Assembly: GCA_016871805.1 (NCBI GenBank)
Contig: VHCG01000025.1
Coordinates: forward strand, 1-55,492
DNA: 55,492 nucleotides
DNA from: Verrucomicrobiota bacterium
GTDB lineage: Bacteria; Verrucomicrobiota; Verrucomicrobiia; Limisphaerales; UBA9464
Direction of reading: 5' to 3'
A program made the translations under genes and the position numbers. This document shows positions 23,879 to 32,536 of the stretch, in pieces (positions within the stretch are counted from its first letter, which is position 1; the number at the start of each line of letters is the position of its first letter). A model generated the notes under the pieces. The model had not been told where the DNA came from. It searched no databases and saw only the letters and a list, made by a program, of their open reading frames with translations.

Positions 23879-24310
23879 TCACTCACGGTCACCGCGCCAG
23901 CCTCCCCGATCTTCGCGTCCACCGCGATCGCCCCAGTCGCTGCGTCCTCCCCGGTCACCACGTTCCCGAAACCCTCGATTGCCGCCGCCATACCCTCCGC
24001 TACCGCCACCGCCACCGCCATAGCCGTCACGCGGACGGTCTCCTGGAGGACGTTCCTCGCGCGGGCGGGCCATGTTGACGGTCATGGCGCGGCCCCCGAG
24101 GTCCTTGCCATGGAACATTTCGACCGCCTTGTTGGCCTCCTCTGGTGTGCTGAACTCGACAAAGGCGAAGCCACGGGAGCGTCCTGTCATCTTGTCGAGC
24201 ATCAGGTTGACGCTCACGACGACACCCGCACCACGGAACTGGTCCTCGATGTCGCGTTCTAGGACCTGATAGGGAAGGTTACCCACGAACAACCGCCTGT
24301 TGCTTTCCAT
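23879..24310 (-). CDS. RRM-domain RNA-binding protein with Gly/Arg-rich tail
   Basis: A 143-residue protein. One RNA recognition motif occupies about residues 6-82, with RNP2 LFVGNL (7-12) and RNP1 RGFAFVEF (46-53), followed by a disordered tail of Gly, Arg and Asp (GGGGGGSGGYGGGNRG and similar). This architecture matches the cold-inducible single-RRM proteins of cyanobacteria and PVC bacteria that bind AU- or U-rich RNA, probably as chaperones. I chose the ATG at 24310 because the RRM begins five residues later; the open frame extends 52 codons upstream through poorly coding sequence. Confidence 0.9.
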   Translation of the reverse strand: MESNRRLFVGNLPYQVLERDIEDQFRGAGVVVSVNLMLDKMTGRSRGFAFVEFSTPEEANKAVEMFHGKDLGGRAMTVNMARPREERPPGDRPRDGYGGGGGGSGGYGGGNRGFRERGDRGGRSDWGDRGGREDRGGWRGDRE

Positions 24311-24639
24311 AGGACTGAGGGAGCTAGGTCTCGGCGCATCCCGACGGCGACCAGCGACTCGCCGGTCGACGCTCGGAAGGTTCATAGCCGCCAAACTGTC
24401 ATTCAGACTCCTTCGGGGTGCTGCCGACGGAATTTTGAATTGCCCTGAAAGCGCAACCCAAGTCAACGCCGGAATGGCTCGTCCAAATCAGGGGGTGAAT
24501 GCCTGAGGCTTCGACCTGTGGCAGGGCCCTCTTCGGACCGCGGTGCCTGCTCCCGCAACCGTTCGACCCATGGGTAGGGTGGCGGTGTTCCTCCAATTCA
24601 ATCTTTGCGATCCGGGTTCAGGGCGGCTTTCATTCTCGA
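24311..24639. other. Divergent intergenic region between the RRM gene and the Bax-inhibitor-1 gene
   Basis: No gene is supported in these 329 bp. On the minus strand TTGACT (complement of 24461-24466), about 150 bp before the RRM start, could be a -35 box, with an AT-rich stretch (CAATTCAAAATT) beyond it. That would give the RRM mRNA a leader of more than 100 nt, as cold-induced RNA-binding protein genes often have. On the plus strand TTGCGA (24605-24610) has no clear -10. These assignments are weak. Confidence 0.4.
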
Positions 24640-25371
24640 ATGCAATCATCGAACCCTGTCTTCCGTCGCGATCCGTTCGTCCCGTCTCGGTCTCTCGACG
24701 GAGTGATGACCGTCCAGGGTGCCGTGGGCAAGACGGCGGTCCTCCTGTTGTTGGCTCTGATCACCGGGTCCGCCACGTGGACCCTCGCCCAGAGGGGGGC
24801 CGGGGTCTTGCCGTTCGTTGGAGGAGCCGGTTTTTTGGGATTCCTGATCGCGATTGCTTTGACGTTCAAGCAGGCATGGTCACCCGTGCTGGCTCCGGTC
24901 TACGGGATGCTGGAGGGCATCGTCCTCGCGGGAGTCTCCCTGGGGTTTGAACAGCGGTACCCCGGGATTGTCCTGGCAGCCGCGGGCGGCTCAGTTGCCA
25001 CCCTTGCGGCGTTTCTGTTCGCCTACCAGAGCGGCATGATTCGGGCGACGGAGTCGTTCAAGCGGGGCATCATCATTGCCACCCTTGGGCTTGCGCTGTT
25101 CTATCTCGCGCAGCTTGTTCTCCTCTTTTTTGGGGTGCCGATGTTCATGGCGGTTCATGGCTCGGGTCTCATCGGGATTGGCTTCAGTGTGTTTGTCGTG
25201 GTTCTCGCCGCTCTCAACCTGGTCATGGACTTCGACTTCATCGAGCAAGGGGCCCGCTCCGGGGCGCCCAAGTACATGGAGTGGTACGCCGCCTTCGGCC
25301 TGATGGTCACGCTGGTGTGGCTGTACTTCGAGATCCTGCGTCTCTTGGCCAAGCTCTCGAATCGCCGCTGA
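24640..25371 (+). CDS. Bax inhibitor-1/YccA family membrane protein
   Basis: A 243-residue integral membrane protein with seven hydrophobic helices. The N-terminal cytoplasmic segment SNPVF(R)RDPF and TVQGAVGKTAVLLLLAL is typical of the soil-bacterial Bax-inhibitor-1 (YccA/TMBIM) group, as is the charged loop DFDFIEQGARSGAPKYMEWY before the last helix. That loop carries the acidic residues of the pH-sensitive calcium-leak core in characterised relatives. The physiological role in bacteria is unclear. I chose the ATG at 24640; the upstream open frame is not hydrophobic and lacks coding character. Confidence 0.9.
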   Translation: MQSSNPVFRRDPFVPSRSLDGVMTVQGAVGKTAVLLLLALITGSATWTLAQRGAGVLPFVGGAGFLGFLIAIALTFKQAWSPVLAPVYGMLEGIVLAGVSLGFEQRYPGIVLAAAGGSVATLAAFLFAYQSGMIRATESFKRGIIIATLGLALFYLAQLVLLFFGVPMFMAVHGSGLIGIGFSVFVVVLAALNLVMDFDFIEQGARSGAPKYMEWYAAFGLMVTLVWLYFEILRLLAKLSNRR

Positions 25372-25407
25372 GCGGAGCGATGGGCGACGTTCGGCCGACC
25401 GCCGACT

Positions 25408-26850
25408 TCAGAGCAGGGAATCTGCAAGCCGCGCGGTGTTCTGGGCGACCCGGGCTGCCAGGGATCTCCTCTGCCAGGACTCGAGAGTGAGACGGTCGCT
25501 CTGGTCCAGGTGACGCTGGTTGAGGTCCCTGACCTGGCGTGCCACGTCGGCATCGTGGATCAGCAGGTTAACCTCCGCATTGATGGCAAAGGACCGGATA
25601 TCCATGTTGCTGGAGCCGATGATCAACAGGTCGTCGTCGATCACGAGGCTCTTCGCGTGCAGGAAGTGAGTTCGGTACTGATGGATTTCGACACCCGCTT
25701 CCAGGAGTTCCTCATAATGGGAGGATTGTGCCAGGACGGTCAGGCGCCGGTTGGAGTGGAGGGGGACGATGAGGCGGACCTGCACCCCTCGTTCGATCGC
25801 GGTCCTGAGGGCCGCGAGGAACGGTTCATCCGGAACGAAGTAGGGTGTGGTGATCGTGACATTCCGCCGGGATTGGTGGATCAGCGAGACCAGCAGCATG
25901 GCAAAGGTCTGCTGTCGGTAGCTCGGGGCGCTGGGAATCAGCTGGGCAAAGACCTCGCCGGTGCGGGCGATGGGCCCCCATGAAGGACTCGAATCCACTG
26001 CGGGCTCCTGCTCTTGGAGCAGGTCGACCCAGAAGACGGCCTCGAGTTCCGCCACGATGGGGCCAGTGACCCGGGCGACCAGTTCCTCGTTTGGGAATCC
26101 TGGGACGAAGCTGGGAGCGACCACGTTCTGGGATCCCACATAGCCGATCCGGCCGTCGATGACCGCGACCTTCCGGTGGTTCCGGATGTCCACGCGGGTG
26201 CCCCGGGGTCGGAGGAATCGGACGGGCAGCACCTCGATGACTTCCACCCCGACCGCACGGAGACGGGGGGCGACGGTCTTCAGTGCCTGCTTGGACCCGA
26301 TCCCGTCGAGGAGCAGTCGGCACTGCACTCCCCGTCGGGCCGCCTGCTCGAGTGCGATGGTCACCCGATCAGCCACATCGTCGTCACCGTAGATGTAGTA
26401 CAGGAGATGGACCCGGTTTTGTGCGTTCTGGATGTCCGTGGCAAGGCGGTCGAGTGAGGCCGCATATTCCGGGAGGAGCTCGACGGTATTTCCGCTGAGC
26501 ATGGGGAATGCAGTCAACCGTTCTGCCAGACGCGCGGCGTTTGCCACGGCTTCCGGGAGCTGGTCGACCGGGGTGCGGACCTCGGGCGGCAATCCCGAGG
26601 CGGCGTCGCGGATGGTCCTAGAGAGCTTCTCAAGGAGGGTGCGACGCCGTTTTGGAATCTGGATCCGCCCGACGATGAGGTAGATGACGAGTCCGCCCCA
26701 GGGGAACAGGAAGATGAGGAGGAGCCAGGTGCGCGCGGCGGCGGCCGGACGGCGCTGTGGGATGTAGACCAACATCGACAGCCGAACCAGCCACTCACCG
26801 GCCAGCAGGGTCCAGCTCCACGGAAATTCAGGGATCCAGCCAAGGTTCAT
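25408..26850 (-). CDS. Cardiolipin synthase (phospholipase D family)
   Basis: A 480-residue enzyme with two N-terminal membrane helices (about residues 15-30 and 42-60) and two phospholipase D HKD motifs: HRKVAVID (225-232) and HAKSLVID (398-405), each followed by the GS-x-N pattern (GSQN, GSSNMD). This is the bacterial ClsA-type layout, which condenses two phosphatidylglycerol molecules into cardiolipin and glycerol at the inner membrane. I chose the ATG at 26850, which begins with the first helix. It converges with the Bax-inhibitor-1 gene (36 bp between stops), with no terminator seen. Confidence 0.93.
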   Translation of the reverse strand: MNLGWIPEFPWSWTLLAGEWLVRLSMLVYIPQRRPAAAARTWLLLIFLFPWGGLVIYLIVGRIQIPKRRRTLLEKLSRTIRDAASGLPPEVRTPVDQLPEAVANAARLAERLTAFPMLSGNTVELLPEYAASLDRLATDIQNAQNRVHLLYYIYGDDDVADRVTIALEQAARRGVQCRLLLDGIGSKQALKTVAPRLRAVGVEVIEVLPVRFLRPRGTRVDIRNHRKVAVIDGRIGYVGSQNVVAPSFVPGFPNEELVARVTGPIVAELEAVFWVDLLQEQEPAVDSSPSWGPIARTGEVFAQLIPSAPSYRQQTFAMLLVSLIHQSRRNVTITTPYFVPDEPFLAALRTAIERGVQVRLIVPLHSNRRLTVLAQSSHYEELLEAGVEIHQYRTHFLHAKSLVIDDDLLIIGSSNMDIRSFAINAEVNLLIHDADVARQVRDLNQRHLDQSDRLTLESWQRRSLAARVAQNTARLADSLL

Positions 26851-26985
26851 CAGGACTTCAGTGGGACCGCCACGAGGCCGTCCCCAAGGAGCCACCGTAT
26901 CCCGCGGCGAACTCAAGACCAAGGATCGGGATGGGGTAATCCCTGCCGTCGCCCCCGTGAGCGAACAGGCCTTCCGGAGCTCGGC

Positions 26986-27237
26986 TCAGCGATGCGGGGG
27001 CCTCGGTGATGAGCAGAGGCCTCTGGCAGGCACGACGGGCCGCGGGCGGCGCCGTCGATCCTGCAGCTGGCATGGATTGAGCCGCCACTCCCGGCCCTCG
27101 CGCTCGACCACCATCCGGCCGGCATCGAACCCCACCAGCCGGACCTGGAATCCCGGGGTCAGACCCGCCGGGAGCGGGCCGGAGCCTGGGTGGATTTCGA
27201 CGACGTCGCCGCGCTGCAGCTTCGGATTCAATGTCAT
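26986..27237 (-). CDS. Small protein with a predicted SH3/KOW-like fold, function unknown
   Basis: An 83-residue protein. Its first 55 residues have short alternating strands (KLQRGDVVEIHPG, GFQVRLVGFDAGRMVVE, EGREWRLNPCQL), which resembles a small beta-barrel. The last 30 residues are Arg/Pro-rich and may be disordered. It is supported by regular codon use in the first part and lack of overlap with other genes. It lies 135 bp upstream of the cardiolipin synthase gene on the same strand and divergent from PPi-PFK. The family is not recognised. Confidence 0.5.
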   Translation of the reverse strand: MTLNPKLQRGDVVEIHPGSGPLPAGLTPGFQVRLVGFDAGRMVVEREGREWRLNPCQLQDRRRRPRPVVPARGLCSSPRPPHR

Positions 27238-27468
27238 GGGCCGACTATGGCCACCGGGGTTGGACATCCGCTGGGGTAGGGTCTTGGTCTGCGGATTTTG
27301 ATTCTTCGGACCACTGGGCAACGGTTCTGGGGCGTCATCGAACTCGGTTGGAGGGTGTCCCGGGGAGGGTCGGTTCGCGGATCGTCCGATTCTTCCTGGG
27401 AATCTTCGGAATCGCCGCTTGCCTGGGACTTCATGCGACGGGCAGGCTCTTCCGCGTTTTCAAAGTGT

Positions 27469-28743
27469 ATGGCTGAACTCAACGGCAATCTTCTCGTCGC
27501 CCAATCCGGCGGTCCCACCTGTGTCATCAATGCCTCCGTCGCGGGGGTCGTTACCGAAGCCGGTCGGCACGGGGAGATCGAGGAGATCTACGGCGGCCTG
27601 AATGGCATCTATGGCATCCTCAACGAGGAACTGGTCGACATCAACGAGGAGCGGAGCAAGGCGATTGACGGCCTGCGCTACACCCCAGCGGCCGCCTTGG
27701 GCACGTGCCGGTACAAGATCAACTTCGACAAGAAGCCGGAGGCCGCGGCGCGAGACATGAACCGACTGTTCGAGGTCTTCCAGGCCCACAACATCCGGTA
27801 TTTCTTCTATGCCGGCGGCAACGATTCCCAGGACACGGCCCACAAGATCCACCTCGAGGCGGTCAAGCGTGGCTACGAGATGCGGGTGATGGGCGTTCCG
27901 AAGACCATCGACAACGACCTACCGCACACCGACCACTGCCCGGGCTATGGCTCGGTGATCAAGTACAATTCGGCGACCGTGATGGAGATCGGCCTGGATG
28001 TCGGCTCGATGGCCACCGACGACGGCTCGTGCTGCATCGTGGAGGTCATGGGTCGTTCAGCGGGCTGGATCGCGGCGGGCACGGTGCTCGCGAAGCAGGG
28101 CCAAGCGTCGAATCCTCCACACATCATCCTGCTGCCCGAGATCCCTCTCGACGAGGCGGCGTTCCTCGCGAAGGTCCAGGCGACCGTTGCCGAGCTGAAG
28201 TACTGCATCGTGGTGGTGGGCGAGGGCCTGAAGAACGCGGCCGGTGAGGAGATCGGGGCCGACAAGTCCCGGCTGGACGCCTTTGGCCATCCGGTGCTGT
28301 CCGGTGCCGCCGATGCCTTGGCCTCGATCGTTCAGGGGCGTCTCAACCTCAAGACCCGCACGGTGAAGCTGGGCTATGCCCAGCGGGCTGCGGCGCACTT
28401 CGCGAGCCAGACCGATGCCGATGAGGCGTTCGCCTGCGGGGCCGCCGCCGTCCGGGCCGCCATCGACGGCAAGTCCGGCTTCATGCCGAAGATCGTCCGC
28501 CTCGGCAGCGCTCCCTACAAGTGGACCATCGAGCTCGAGGACCTTGCGAACATCGCGAACGTGGAGCATTTCATCCCGCGCGACTGGATCAGCGAGGACG
28601 GCATGATGCCGAACGGCAAATTCGTCGAGTACGCCGCTCCTCTGATTGCAGGGGAGGTCAAGGTTCCCACGGTGAATGGATTGCCCGCCTATGTGTCGCT
28701 CGGGCGCACTCCGGTCGAGAAGAAGCTGGCCCCGCGGAGCTGA
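27469..28743 (+). CDS. 6-phosphofructokinase, probably pyrophosphate-dependent
   Basis: A 424-residue PfkA-superfamily enzyme for fructose-6-phosphate to fructose-1,6-bisphosphate. The phosphoryl-donor site reads GGNDS (116-120), with Asp119 where ATP-dependent enzymes have Gly. The catalytic loop is PKTIDND (144-150), with Lys145 where ATP enzymes have Gly. Both substitutions are the established marks of PPi dependence, and the reaction would then be reversible. Other landmarks are AQSGGPTCVINAS and EVMGRSAGWIAAG. I chose the ATG at 27469, which starts the conserved N-terminus. Biochemical donor preference cannot be proven from sequence. Confidence 0.9.
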   Translation: MAELNGNLLVAQSGGPTCVINASVAGVVTEAGRHGEIEEIYGGLNGIYGILNEELVDINEERSKAIDGLRYTPAAALGTCRYKINFDKKPEAAARDMNRLFEVFQAHNIRYFFYAGGNDSQDTAHKIHLEAVKRGYEMRVMGVPKTIDNDLPHTDHCPGYGSVIKYNSATVMEIGLDVGSMATDDGSCCIVEVMGRSAGWIAAGTVLAKQGQASNPPHIILLPEIPLDEAAFLAKVQATVAELKYCIVVVGEGLKNAAGEEIGADKSRLDAFGHPVLSGAADALASIVQGRLNLKTRTVKLGYAQRAAAHFASQTDADEAFACGAAAVRAAIDGKSGFMPKIVRLGSAPYKWTIELEDLANIANVEHFIPRDWISEDGMMPNGKFVEYAAPLIAGEVKVPTVNGLPAYVSLGRTPVEKKLAPRS

Positions 28744-28907
28744 ACGAACGAATCGCAATCCACACCAGGATCAAGACCCGGTCAAGCGCGGCAGTAGCGG
28801 GGACTTGGCCGAGCGCAAGGTTCCGTAACCGTAGCGGCATGGGCCCCCGGAGGCGTGTCGTCCAGCCTCTATCGGCCAGATAGGGCCAGGGCTCGGTGGA
28901 TCCGGCT

Positions 28908-29861
28908 CTACACGCTGGTTTCCACCAGGTCCCGATACGCGTCAGGGGATTCGATCGTCGCCGTTCTGCGAAGCCATACCTTGAGCGTTGTTGGATTCAA
29001 CTCCATTAGGAGACATTGCTGAATTATAGGGGATGCGACTCCGAACCGCTCCTCGAGAAGTTCTTGGATGGCTTCCCGCAGGGACGTCAATTGTCCCTCT
29101 GAACGCCCCAAGGAGAGGCCTTGGGAGAGGCCTTGGGAGAGGCCTTCCTCCCGTGCGATGCACTCGAAACAGGTGATGATGGGCATGGCTCTACCTGGAT
29201 CAGATTGGAGGACTTGGTTCCGGAATTCAACGGCGAGATCCCGAGGCAGGGGATTCATGGCCTCCAGGGCTCGGATCAGATTGAGGATCTGATCCCGCGG
29301 GAACCCTTGGCGGAACAGTTCCCGGATCCACCCCAGCTTCTGTTGTAGGCGCGCCTTGGGTTCCTTGGCAGTGCGTTGAGCGATGCGATGGGCGAGGATG
29401 ACCTTGGCGACGGGATTGGTGCTGGCCTCGAGAAACTCGTCCTGGAAATCGGTGAGCTTGCAGCTGTGATACTGGAAGAGGCAGCCCGATCCGGCAACGC
29501 GCAGATCCAGATCAGTAGCTCGATGATTTGGGTTGGGGTCGGCGAGGATGGCCAGGCTGACGATCGGGAGTCGGTACTGGTCGTAGATCCGATAGAAGTA
29601 GACGAACATCCGATGGGAAAGATCTGGGTCTGCTTGGGACTGGATCTCGATGTGAACGAGGATCAGGCGGGAGCCTCCCTGCCGAAGGAACACCCGGACG
29701 ACCTTGTCGACATGCTGCCGGCCGGTGCCGGTCTCGGGGAAGAGGGATCGAAGCTCGGAGTCGAGGAACTCGAAGCCGCGGTTCCAGTCGATCTGTGCCG
29801 ACAGTTCCGGGAGAACGAGCTCCGTGAGCGACGGGAGAAAGAACCAGCGGTTTCCTTCCAT
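28908..29861 (-). CDS. Rpn family PD-(D/E)XK nuclease / transposase-like protein
   Basis: A 317-residue protein. The N-terminal domain has the PD-(D/E)XK pattern of the Rpn (YhgA-like) group: a Val-Asp-Lys-rich strand VDKVVRVFLR, then LVHIEIQSQADPD with the catalytic Glu and Gln, and RMFVYFYRIYDQY. A helical middle region is followed by an SQGL repeat (about 235-250) and a C-terminal leucine-rich segment, also usual for the group. E. coli Rpn proteins are DNA endonucleases that promote RecA-independent recombination and are often phase-variable. The gene stands alone, convergent with the PPi-PFK gene and divergent from the ceramidase-like gene. A decayed or horizontally acquired status is not evident. 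Confidence 0.82.
   Translation of the reverse strand: MEGNRWFFLPSLTELVLPELSAQIDWNRGFEFLDSELRSLFPETGTGRQHVDKVVRVFLRQGGSRLILVHIEIQSQADPDLSHRMFVYFYRIYDQYRLPIVSLAILADPNPNHRATDLDLRVAGSGCLFQYHSCKLTDFQDEFLEASTNPVAKVILAHRIAQRTAKEPKARLQQKLGWIRELFRQGFPRDQILNLIRALEAMNPLPRDLAVEFRNQVLQSDPGRAMPIITCFECIAREEGLSQGLSQGLSLGRSEGQLTSLREAIQELLEERFGVASPIIQQCLLMELNPTTLKVWLRRTATIESPDAYRDLVETSV
29113..29148. repeat. Three tandem 12-bp repeats inside the Rpn-family gene
   Basis: GAGAGGCCTTGG occurs at 29113-29124 and 29125-29136 and, with two changes at the end, at 29137-29148. On the coding (minus) strand each unit gives Gln-Gly-Leu-Ser in frame. Copy-number change by slippage would alter the protein by four residues without a frameshift. 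Such SQGL runs are a hallmark of this nuclease family. Confidence 0.85.
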
Positions 29862-30128
29862 GCGCCATCGAATTCGGAGTTGAGGTCAGACATCCCCGTG
29901 ATCCGATCCGATCTCCGGGCGGTTCAACCATCGCCAGATTTGGGGAGGCAACGGGTCTTGCAAACACGCCAAGAAGCAGAAGAGGACTCATTCACAGACA
30001 CAGGGGGGCGCGGAGAGCGAGACGAGAGCTGGAGGGGTACAGGGTCGTTGGCTTCGCCCGTTGTGTGTTTCAGGCCATCGATGCCGCGGACCTTGTGTCG
30101 GATCGGGAGCTCTGATGGGCTTTGCCTC

Positions 30129-31652
30129 ATGAAATCCGTCGTCGTCCGGCTCCTGGTGCAATCCTTCCTCGGTCTCGTGGTGCTGATGCTCCTTGTCGGA
30201 GCGCTCCTGATGGGACGGGCGGCCTGGGTGTTTCGGGACCGATTCCCGGGCTATGCGCTGGACGTCCGCATCGATGGCAAAGCGTTCGACCAGTCCCCTC
30301 GTCCGCTCCGGGTGGGGTTCGGCAGGGTCGACGTCACCCCGGCAGTGGGTGGCACCCACCCACCGGTCTGGATCGCCGGGTTCAGCCAGGGTCGGGCGGC
30401 CACGGGTGTCCACGACCCACTCGAGGCCGTTGCGATCGTCTGGGATGACGGACACACGCGTGTGGGTGTTGTCTCGGTCGACTCGATCGGGATCTTCCAC
30501 GACGACGTTGTCCGCGTCCGGGAGCGCCTTCCTGCCGATCTGAAACTCGACTACGCGGTCGTCTGTGCGACGCACAACCATTCGACGCCCGATCTCATGG
30601 GGCTGTGGGGACCGGGCCTTTTCGAGTCGGGTGTCGACCCCGTCTACCGCGACCGTGTGGTGGCCGCCTCGGCGGAGGCCCTAGCGCAGGCGGTGGCTGC
30701 GCTGCGTCCGGCGACCTTGTCGCTGCATGAGCTCAAGGTGGATCCGACGGGTCTCGTTGCCGACACCCGGAAGCCGGAGGTCTACGACGCCGACCTCCGC
30801 TGGATGGTGTTCCGGGATCCGCAGTCCCGCGCGGTCCTCGGTTCGCTGGTCGGCTGGGGCAACCACCCGGAGACGCCATGGGCCGGAAACACGGAGCTGA
30901 CGGCCGACTTCTGCGGCGTGATCCGTGACTCCCTGGAGCGCGGCATCCGCTATGACGGGGCGGTGAGGCAGGCCGGTCTCGGTGGCACCCATGTGTTCGT
31001 GAACGGTGCGGTCGGTGGGCTGATGACGACCCATCCCTCGACGACGGTCCACGACGGCTTCCTGGGCGAGGACTTCAAGAAACCGTCGCACGAGAAGACG
31101 CGGGCCCTTGGGCACTCCCTGGCGAAGCGGCTGCTTGATGCGGTCGAGGTGGCCACGGTGCCGGCGACCACGACGGTGCCGATCCGGGTGGTGGCCCGGA
31201 CGGTGGAACTGCCGCTGGCCAATCCCAACTTCCTGCTGGCCGGGATGCTGGGGCTGCTGGATCGAGGCTATGTGCGGTGGATGACGGTCCGGACCGAAGT
31301 GGCGTTGATCCAACTAGGGGAGGCGAGTATCGCGTGCATCCCGGGCGAGATCTACCCGGAGATCGTGAACGGCGGGGTGGTCCGGGCACCGGGCGGGGAT
31401 TTCGACATCGAGCCGCTCGAGGTGCCGCCCCTGCGCGAGATGATGCCCGGTCGGGTGAAGTTCGTGTTTGGCCTCGCGAACGACGAGATCGGCTACATCA
31501 TCCCGAAGTCGGAGTGGAACACGGAGCCGCCGCATCTGTTCGGCGCCGATAGCGCCCCCTATGGTGAGGTGAACTCCATGGGGCCGGAAACGGCCTATCT
31601 CCTTCACGGTTTCCTTCGGGAACTCACCGAGTCGGCGAAGGCCTCGCGGTGA
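30129..31652 (+). CDS. Neutral/alkaline ceramidase-like hydrolase, membrane-anchored or secreted
   Basis: A 507-residue protein with a long N-terminal hydrophobic segment (about residues 5-30), a signal peptide or anchor. A catalytic domain of the neutral ceramidase type follows. Landmarks are VGFGRVDVTPAVGGTHPP, IAGFSQGRAATGVHDPLEA, CATHNHSTPDLMGLWGPG (candidate zinc-binding His pair) and GWGNHPETPWAGN. Characterised family members hydrolyse ceramide. The many environmental bacterial members have unknown amide or ester substrates, so ceramide is not assured here. The ATG at 30129 begins the anchor; upstream sequence overlaps the divergent Rpn gene. It converges with the next gene, with 12 bp between stops. 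Confidence 0.8.
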   Translation: MKSVVVRLLVQSFLGLVVLMLLVGALLMGRAAWVFRDRFPGYALDVRIDGKAFDQSPRPLRVGFGRVDVTPAVGGTHPPVWIAGFSQGRAATGVHDPLEAVAIVWDDGHTRVGVVSVDSIGIFHDDVVRVRERLPADLKLDYAVVCATHNHSTPDLMGLWGPGLFESGVDPVYRDRVVAASAEALAQAVAALRPATLSLHELKVDPTGLVADTRKPEVYDADLRWMVFRDPQSRAVLGSLVGWGNHPETPWAGNTELTADFCGVIRDSLERGIRYDGAVRQAGLGGTHVFVNGAVGGLMTTHPSTTVHDGFLGEDFKKPSHEKTRALGHSLAKRLLDAVEVATVPATTTVPIRVVARTVELPLANPNFLLAGMLGLLDRGYVRWMTVRTEVALIQLGEASIACIPGEIYPEIVNGGVVRAPGGDFDIEPLEVPPLREMMPGRVKFVFGLANDEIGYIIPKSEWNTEPPHLFGADSAPYGEVNSMGPETAYLLHGFLRELTESAKASR

Positions 31653-31664
31653 GGCCAGGTCCGC

Positions 31665-32522
31665 TCAGGGTCGGAGTCGGAAAAACCGGGCCGATTCCGT
31701 GACGGCTACCGCCACCTCCCAGAACGCACCCTGTTTCAAGGGTGACGCTCCCACGGCGGTCCAGACCGCCTCCGGTCCCAGCCCAGACGAGAACTCAAGC
31801 ACCCCTCCCGTGACTGCCTCCGGCCAGCGCAGGAGCAGGTAGTCGCCGATCAGCAGGGTGGACAGCGCCGGTGGCGTCACCGGAAGCGCCGTGAGCTCGA
31901 CACGGCCGATTCCGATGGAGGCGCCGGCCGACGTGGTGTTGTCGCCAATGAAGAGAAAGTTGGGGGTCTCGTACGGATCGATCAGGCCGACGAACGGGGT
32001 GTAATCCCGAATCGCTCCTGTCAGGACGGTCTTGCCGCCGACCCCCAGCGTGTAGGTGGTCCCCTGGAGGGTGAGCTCGAAGGTATGGGACTCCGTGTTC
32101 GGCCAAAGGGCCTCCTCGGCGTGGGTGAACGGAGGGGAATCGGACTGGGCCCAGACGCGATCCTTCCAGAAGCCCAGTTCTATCCCCTTCCTGTCGGAAC
32201 CCAGCACGGTCACGGAGCAGCCGGAACGGTCGACCCGAGTGCCGTGGTTCTCCTCGAGGACGCGCAAGGTGAACCGGAGTGTGAATCCGGCGGTCCGGTC
32301 GAGCGGGATGGGGGCGATGCGGGAGATCCCGGCCGACACCTGGAGGATGCCGGTGGTGTCCATGCGGGCTTCCTGTCCCACCAGGGAGATTGGCGCGCTG
32401 AGCGGGAGCGAGACGTAGTTCCAGCCCTGCGCGGTGGGCAGGGTGCCGAGGGCCGGGTCGTACAGGGCCTCCGCCGAGGCCAGGAGCGGGAGGGCCAGCG
32501 AGAGAAGTCCGGGCACTTTCAT
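31665..32522 (-). CDS. Secreted beta-sandwich protein of unknown function
   Basis: A 285-residue protein with an N-terminal signal peptide (KVPGLLSLALPLLASAEA) followed by LYDPALGTLPTAQGW and strand-rich sequence up to about residue 200, ending in NFLFIGDNTTSAGASIGIG. This pattern fits a lectin-like or choice-of-anchor type domain. The C-terminal 80 residues are a second small beta-domain that ends RFFRLRP, typical of PVC secreted proteins. There are no catalytic residues I can identify. It begins 14 bp after the TPR lipoprotein gene and is probably cotranscribed with it. Confidence 0.7.
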   Translation of the reverse strand: MKVPGLLSLALPLLASAEALYDPALGTLPTAQGWNYVSLPLSAPISLVGQEARMDTTGILQVSAGISRIAPIPLDRTAGFTLRFTLRVLEENHGTRVDRSGCSVTVLGSDRKGIELGFWKDRVWAQSDSPPFTHAEEALWPNTESHTFELTLQGTTYTLGVGGKTVLTGAIRDYTPFVGLIDPYETPNFLFIGDNTTSAGASIGIGRVELTALPVTPPALSTLLIGDYLLLRWPEAVTGGVLEFSSGLGPEAVWTAVGASPLKQGAFWEVAVAVTESARFFRLRP

Positions 32523-32536
32523 GGGATGTCTGAAAC

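Noticed and set aside
29101..29160. A CRISPR-like repeat array
   Set aside because: The three 12-bp units are directly adjacent without spacers and encode an in-frame peptide repeat in the Rpn-family gene.
31640..31656. A 6-bp hairpin at the end of the ceramidase-like gene as a terminator
   Set aside because: The stem GGCCTC/GAGGCC is short, includes the stop codon and is not followed by T residues on either strand.
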